DNA of 10,297 nt from Phycisphaerales bacterium (lineage in GTDB: Bacteria; Planctomycetota; Phycisphaerae; Tepidisphaerales; Tepidisphaeraceae): the NCBI GenBank assembly GCA_028288875.1, contig JAQGHK010000034.1:1-10297 (forward strand). The letters run 5' to 3'. Shown here piece after piece: positions 7,270 through 10,297 of this stretch. Made by a program: the position numbers and the translations under genes. The notes under the pieces are model-generated. The model had not been told where the DNA came from. It was given only the letters and a program-made list of their open reading frames with translations, and did not search any database. Positions within the stretch are counted from its first letter, which is position 1; each line of letters begins with the position of its first letter.

Positions 7270-7926
7270 ATGAACGATCCGTCCAACGTCCTCGGAAAAG
7301 TCCGCCGCAGCCTTGGCCGCACCGCGCCACTCACGCGCGCTCCGGTGCCGCCATCCCTCAGCGAACCGCTGATCCGACTGGTGCTGAGCGATATCGGCCT
7401 GCCGCAATTGTTCGAGAAAAAAGCTCTCGAAAACAAGATCGGCGTGACACCGCTGCGCGTGGACGACTTGGCCGCCGAACTCGTGGCATTTCTGCACAGC
7501 AAGCACGTCAAAACGGTGGCGGTGCCGAAATCGGCGTTTTTGGATCGCATCGGTGCCGTCGATGCGCTTCGGGCTGCGGGGTTCGTTGTCAGTACCTGGG
7601 ACGAGATGACGGTCGATGACATGTACGACGTCGACGCCAGCGTGACCGACGTTTGGAAGGCCGTCGCCGAGACGGGCAGCCTGGTCGTCCGTGCCTCGCC
7701 GGAGCATGGCCGGTGCCTTTCGCTGATTCCGCCGCTGCATGTGGCGATCGTCGAGCCGAAGAACTGCGTTGCCGATTTGATCGATTTATTCGAAACCGCC
7801 ACGGCGTCCGGCGATGCGAGTGCGTTCACCATCATCACCGGCCCGAGTAAAACTTCGGATATCGAGATGAATCTGGTGATAGGCGTGCACGGGCCGGAAA
7901 AGGTGCACGTCTTCCTGCTCGCCTGA
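7270..7926 (+). CDS. lutC: LUD-domain protein LutC
   Basis: This 218-residue protein is the third subunit type of the LutABC lactate utilisation system. It consists of an N-terminal segment (1-30) and one LUD domain. Visible LUD signatures are AETGSLVV (133-140), LIPPLHVAIVEP (152-163) and the closing TGPSKTSDIEMNLVIGVHGP (190-209), the hallmark of the family. The length matches stand-alone LutC proteins. It follows lutB by 34 bases and is surely co-transcribed. The Shine-Dalgarno sequence is weak. It ends eight bases from the convergent hydrolase gene, with no terminator between them, so the transcripts may overlap. Its subfamily motifs are intact and no odd residues stand out. Confidence 0.9.
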   Translation: MNDPSNVLGKVRRSLGRTAPLTRAPVPPSLSEPLIRLVLSDIGLPQLFEKKALENKIGVTPLRVDDLAAELVAFLHSKHVKTVAVPKSAFLDRIGAVDALRAAGFVVSTWDEMTVDDMYDVDASVTDVWKAVAETGSLVVRASPEHGRCLSLIPPLHVAIVEPKNCVADLIDLFETATASGDASAFTIITGPSKTSDIEMNLVIGVHGPEKVHVFLLA

Positions 7927-7934
7927 GTACGGGC

Positions 7935-8846
7935 TTACTTCGTTTCCAGCATGCCCACGGGTTTCACCAAGCCGGGCAGCTTCTGCTTCAGCCACTCGGC
8001 GGCGTCCTTGTCGTCGCGAAGGTAGGCATCAAGGAAGTGAGTCGTGGCATCGACGATGACCGGGTGCATCGCGTCATAAAGCTTCGCCTTGGCCGGCGTT
8101 TTAGCCGGCCGGCCGGAGAAGACCATGTGGTCGCCGTCTTTGAAGATGACCAGGTATTGCGGCGTCGCAGGGCAGACGTCGAACATCACGCGCCGTTCCT
8201 TCGCGAGGATGCCACCGATTGGGGCGTCATCCTCGGTGCCGGTCAGGTACAGCAGCGGCATCTTGATCTGAGAGAATGCGACTTTCGCATCGCCGGCGCG
8301 TGGCGGCGATGGACTGAGAATCATCGCACAAACGATTCGCGGGTCGCTCAGCCCAAGCAACTGTTGACCCGTCGGCATCACTTGGCCGGCCATCGCTTCG
8401 GTCGTGACTGCGCCGTAGGAATGGCCGCCCATTGCGACGTGTTTCAGATTGAGTTTTCGGGCAAGCGGATCGGTCGCGGTGTCGCGCAGGTGCTGAAGTT
8501 GATCCAAGGCGAAGCGGACATCTTTCGTCCGCGCGATGTACTCGGCCGGCGACATCGCGGTGGGATCAAAGATATGGGCGAAATCGCTGCCAACGTGCTG
8601 CAGCACCAGCACGGCATAACCATGATCCGACCACGCTTGGCCGAGATATGAATAGCCATCGCGCGTGCCGCCGAGGCCGGGGGAGAAGATGACGACGCGC
8701 GTTTCTGCGGTGACGGGCGTCGGCAGGTAAAGCTTGATCGGGACATCGCGATTGCGGGCCGCGTCGTGCCAGATTTCCGAACGCGTTTCGGCCTTCGCTG
8801 TAGCGGCCACGGTCAGTAGGAACAGGAGGGAAAGAGCGTATCGCAT
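7935..8846 (-). CDS. Secreted alpha/beta hydrolase (dienelactone hydrolase/PAF-acetylhydrolase-like)
   Basis: This 303-residue predicted serine hydrolase has a clear signal peptide: MRYALSLLFLLTVAATAKA, with probable cleavage after Ala19. The mature protein shows the alpha/beta-hydrolase order. An oxyanion-hole strand (VVIFSPGLGGTRDGY) is at 51-65. The nucleophile elbow GHSYG is at 141-145 (Ser143), an acid near Asp206-207 (LTGTEDDAP), and the catalytic His240 in DGDHMVF. This pattern fits predicted dienelactone hydrolases and platelet-activating-factor acetylhydrolase-like enzymes, so an ester or acetyl-ester substrate is likely but unspecified. A GTG at 8847-8849 directly precedes the chosen ATG and could also serve. 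The gene starts 27 bases after the DeoR gene and is probably the last gene of that operon. Export to the periplasm separates it from the cytoplasmic aldolase. Confidence 0.8.
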   Translation of the reverse strand: MRYALSLLFLLTVAATAKAETRSEIWHDAARNRDVPIKLYLPTPVTAETRVVIFSPGLGGTRDGYSYLGQAWSDHGYAVLVLQHVGSDFAHIFDPTAMSPAEYIARTKDVRFALDQLQHLRDTATDPLARKLNLKHVAMGGHSYGAVTTEAMAGQVMPTGQQLLGLSDPRIVCAMILSPSPPRAGDAKVAFSQIKMPLLYLTGTEDDAPIGGILAKERRVMFDVCPATPQYLVIFKDGDHMVFSGRPAKTPAKAKLYDAMHPVIVDATTHFLDAYLRDDKDAAEWLKQKLPGLVKPVGMLETK

Positions 8847-8873
8847 CACCCGTACAACGGCCGGGGCGACGCA

Positions 8874-9641
8874 TTATTCCGCAACGATCAAGCGGCAGCC
8901 GGCCGCCTCGATCATTTTCCGATCGGCAGCGGCGGGAGCGGTGTCGGTCACGATGATGTCGACCTCGTCCAGCTGGCAGAGCTTGCTGAGCGCCTGCTGC
9001 CCGAACTTGGCCGAATCGCAGAGCAACACGACGTGCTGACTCTGCTTAATCATGTGCTGCTCGGCCTGCACCAGCAGCTGGTTCTGGTTGTACAACCACC
9101 CGTCGGCCACGCCGGCGACGGCGATGAACAGGGTTTGTGTGTGAATCAGGCTGATCGTCTGCTCCGCCATCGGGCCCAGCAGCACGCCGTAGCGCGGGTA
9201 CGCCAAGCCGCCGGTGAGGATCAGTTCGACATTCTCATCGGCATGGAAATGCTGAGCGATCGGCAGGCTGTTAGTGACGATTTGCATCGGCTCGCTGGCC
9301 AGTTCCTGGGCGAAATAGAACGTGGTGGTGCCGCCGTCGATGAGGATCGTCTGGCCGGGGGAAACCAAGTCGCGGGCGGCGCGGGCGATCTTCTTCTTCG
9401 CGTCGAGGTTGTAATTCAGCCGGTGATCGAATGCGTAGGGCTTGCCGGTGGCGGCGCGCTCGCCGACATAAATGGCGCCGCCGTGCGTGCGCTGCACTTC
9501 GCCGGCGGGTTCCAATTGCTCCAGATCTCGCCGAACCGTTGAAGCCGACACGCCGACCGCTTCGGCCAAAGCTTCCAAACCAATGGAACGCTTCTGGCGA
9601 AGAATCGAAAGGATCTTTTCGTGTCGGTCGACGGCGAGCAT
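8874..9641 (-). CDS. DeoR-family transcriptional regulator
   Basis: This 255-residue protein has the family's standard length and layout. An N-terminal winged helix-turn-helix (about 4-55) starts with RHEKILSILRQK, includes VSASTVRRDLEQLE (31-44), and ends in the wing motif RTHGGA (51-56). The C-terminal sugar-phosphate sensing domain shows IDGGTTT (101-107), VTNSLPIAQ (122-130), LTGG (142-145) and CDSAKFG (208-214). DeoR proteins are usually repressors released by a phosphorylated sugar intermediate of the pathway they control. The frame is open upstream to 9713, but the ATG at 9641 fits the family. It comes one base after the aldolase stop codon, so translation is probably coupled. By neighbourhood it is likely to control the aldolase operon, with the aldolase substrate or a related phosphate as effector (inference). 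Confidence 0.92.
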   Translation of the reverse strand: MLAVDRHEKILSILRQKRSIGLEALAEAVGVSASTVRRDLEQLEPAGEVQRTHGGAIYVGERAATGKPYAFDHRLNYNLDAKKKIARAARDLVSPGQTILIDGGTTTFYFAQELASEPMQIVTNSLPIAQHFHADENVELILTGGLAYPRYGVLLGPMAEQTISLIHTQTLFIAVAGVADGWLYNQNQLLVQAEQHMIKQSQHVVLLCDSAKFGQQALSKLCQLDEVDIIVTDTAPAAADRKMIEAAGCRLIVAE

Positions 9642-9642
9642 C

Positions 9643-10297
9643 TTATGCCTGGGCGGCCATGATCTGGTCGGTGATCGTCTGCACCAGCCGCTCCACTTCC
9701 TGCGGCGAAGCATTGTCCGGGATCATGCTGGCGATGGCTTTTTCCATGCCGCTGGCTTGCGCCATGCTTGTGGCCTGGCCGCCCTGCATGACTTTGCCGC
9801 GGTTGCCGTAGTCGCGGGTTTTGCCGACGCGGCTGACGAAATCGCTGTTGCCGCAGAACACTTCGCCTTTTTTGGCGGCTTCGCTGCGCGGGTCGGCGAG
9901 ACCGAATTTGCCTTTGAGTGCGATCAGCTCGCTCATCTCGTTGCCGGTGAGCATGTTCACGTTGCCGAGCTGGGCCGTCAGCAGAAGGATGCGGGCGTAG
10001 GCGTCGACGATTTCCAGCTTGTAGTAGCATTGCTCGAGGTCGGTGTCGAAGCAGACCACGCCGTGGTTGCCCATCAGCACCGTGTTGCTGTCGGCGACGA
10101 ACGGCAGAATGCTGTCGGCCAAGCGCTGGTCGCCGGGCGTGACGTACTTGGCCATCTTCACCGGGCCGAGGAAAACCTCGGCCTCGGGGTGGATGCAGGT
10201 GGGCAATTCAACGCCGGCGATGGCGAAGGCCGTCGCGTGCGGCGGGTGGCTATGGATGACGGCGACCACGTCCGGCCGGGCCTTGTAGATCGCGGCG
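9643..10297 (-). CDS. Class II aldolase (L-fuculose-phosphate aldolase type), 5' partial
   Basis: The visible 217 residues run into the window edge; the N-terminus is outside. HSHP (visible residues 15-18) supplies two of the zinc-binding histidines, and NHG (77-79) the third. PEAEVFLG (37-44) also fits the class II aldolase/adducin fold. Such enzymes cleave L-fuculose-1-phosphate or L-rhamnulose-1-phosphate to dihydroxyacetone phosphate and L-lactaldehyde. From HSHP to the stop there are about 200 residues, some 80 more than in Escherichia coli FucA. The extra part holds a polar Gly/Ala/Ser linker (about 165-198) and a final amphipathic helix (PQEVERLVQTITDQIM, 198-213) resembling a microcompartment encapsulation peptide. 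The regulator gene follows after one base. The substrate is inferred and not proven; other class II aldolases have the same metal site. Confidence 0.85.
   Translation of the reverse strand, partial: AAIYKARPDVVAVIHSHPPHATAFAIAGVELPTCIHPEAEVFLGPVKMAKYVTPGDQRLADSILPFVADSNTVLMGNHGVVCFDTDLEQCYYKLEIVDAYARILLLTAQLGNVNMLTGNEMSELIALKGKFGLADPRSEAAKKGEVFCGNSDFVSRVGKTRDYGNRGKVMQGGQATSMAQASGMEKAIASMIPDNASPQEVERLVQTITDQIMAAQA

Noticed and set aside
7927..7934. Terminator in the convergent gap between lutC and the hydrolase gene
   Set aside because: The gap is eight bases, with no inverted repeat or T-run nearby.
8037..8651. 204-residue plus-strand open frame
   Set aside because: It is antisense to the alpha/beta hydrolase, which has a signal peptide and catalytic triad; the translation is Arg/His-rich and unlike a known protein.
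9033..10030. Open frames opposite or out of frame with the DeoR and aldolase genes (9033-9542 plus strand, 9416-10030 minus strand)
   Set aside because: Both overlap well-supported genes over most of their length and show low-complexity Arg/Gln/Ala-rich translations.

Overview
This is a high-GC, gene-dense bacterial chromosome segment with no gene-free stretch longer than about 130 bases. The gene mix suggests a member of the Planctomycetota, possibly near the Phycisphaerae. The clues are a delta-60 repeat protein, a LutB/LutC pair, and a class II aldolase with a long C-terminal extension next to a DeoR-type regulator. The taxonomic placement is inference from gene content, because no rRNA or other marker gene is present. 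I see no tRNA, rRNA, CRISPR array, insertion sequence or phage gene.

Left part, plus strand (1-3005). The window opens inside a delta-60 repeat (beta-propeller-like) protein. Next come an NAD kinase (nadK) and a short intergenic element made of two opposed arrays of degenerate heptamers. Two small membrane-anchored proteins of unknown role follow as a pair. The second carries a C-terminal DUF167 (YggU-like) domain behind a transmembrane anchor, which is an unusual arrangement.

Middle part (3019-7926). A large minus-strand ABC-type permease with two FtsX units and about ten membrane segments ends tail-to-tail with the DUF167 gene. It has no ATPase gene beside it. It is divergent from lutB and lutC, which encode two subunits of the iron-sulfur/LUD L-lactate oxidation system; the third subunit gene, lutA, is not in the window. 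The 131-base divergent region holds a perfect 9-bp inverted repeat, a perfect 14-bp palindrome and a TACAAT box close upstream of each start codon.

Right part, minus strand (7935-10297). A tight transcription unit runs leftward. It starts with a class II aldolase cut by the window edge, continues after one base with a DeoR-family repressor, and ends 27 bases later with a secreted alpha/beta hydrolase. The aldolase has about 80 residues beyond a normal FucA-type enzyme, ending in a short amphipathic helix that resembles the encapsulation peptides of bacterial microcompartment (BMC) cargo. This suggests the edge of a Planctomycetes/Verrucomicrobia-type BMC locus for L-fucose/L-rhamnose breakdown. 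Those sugars yield lactaldehyde, which can be oxidised to lactate, so lutBC on the facing strand could be metabolically connected. That link is a hypothesis based on proximity and pathway knowledge.
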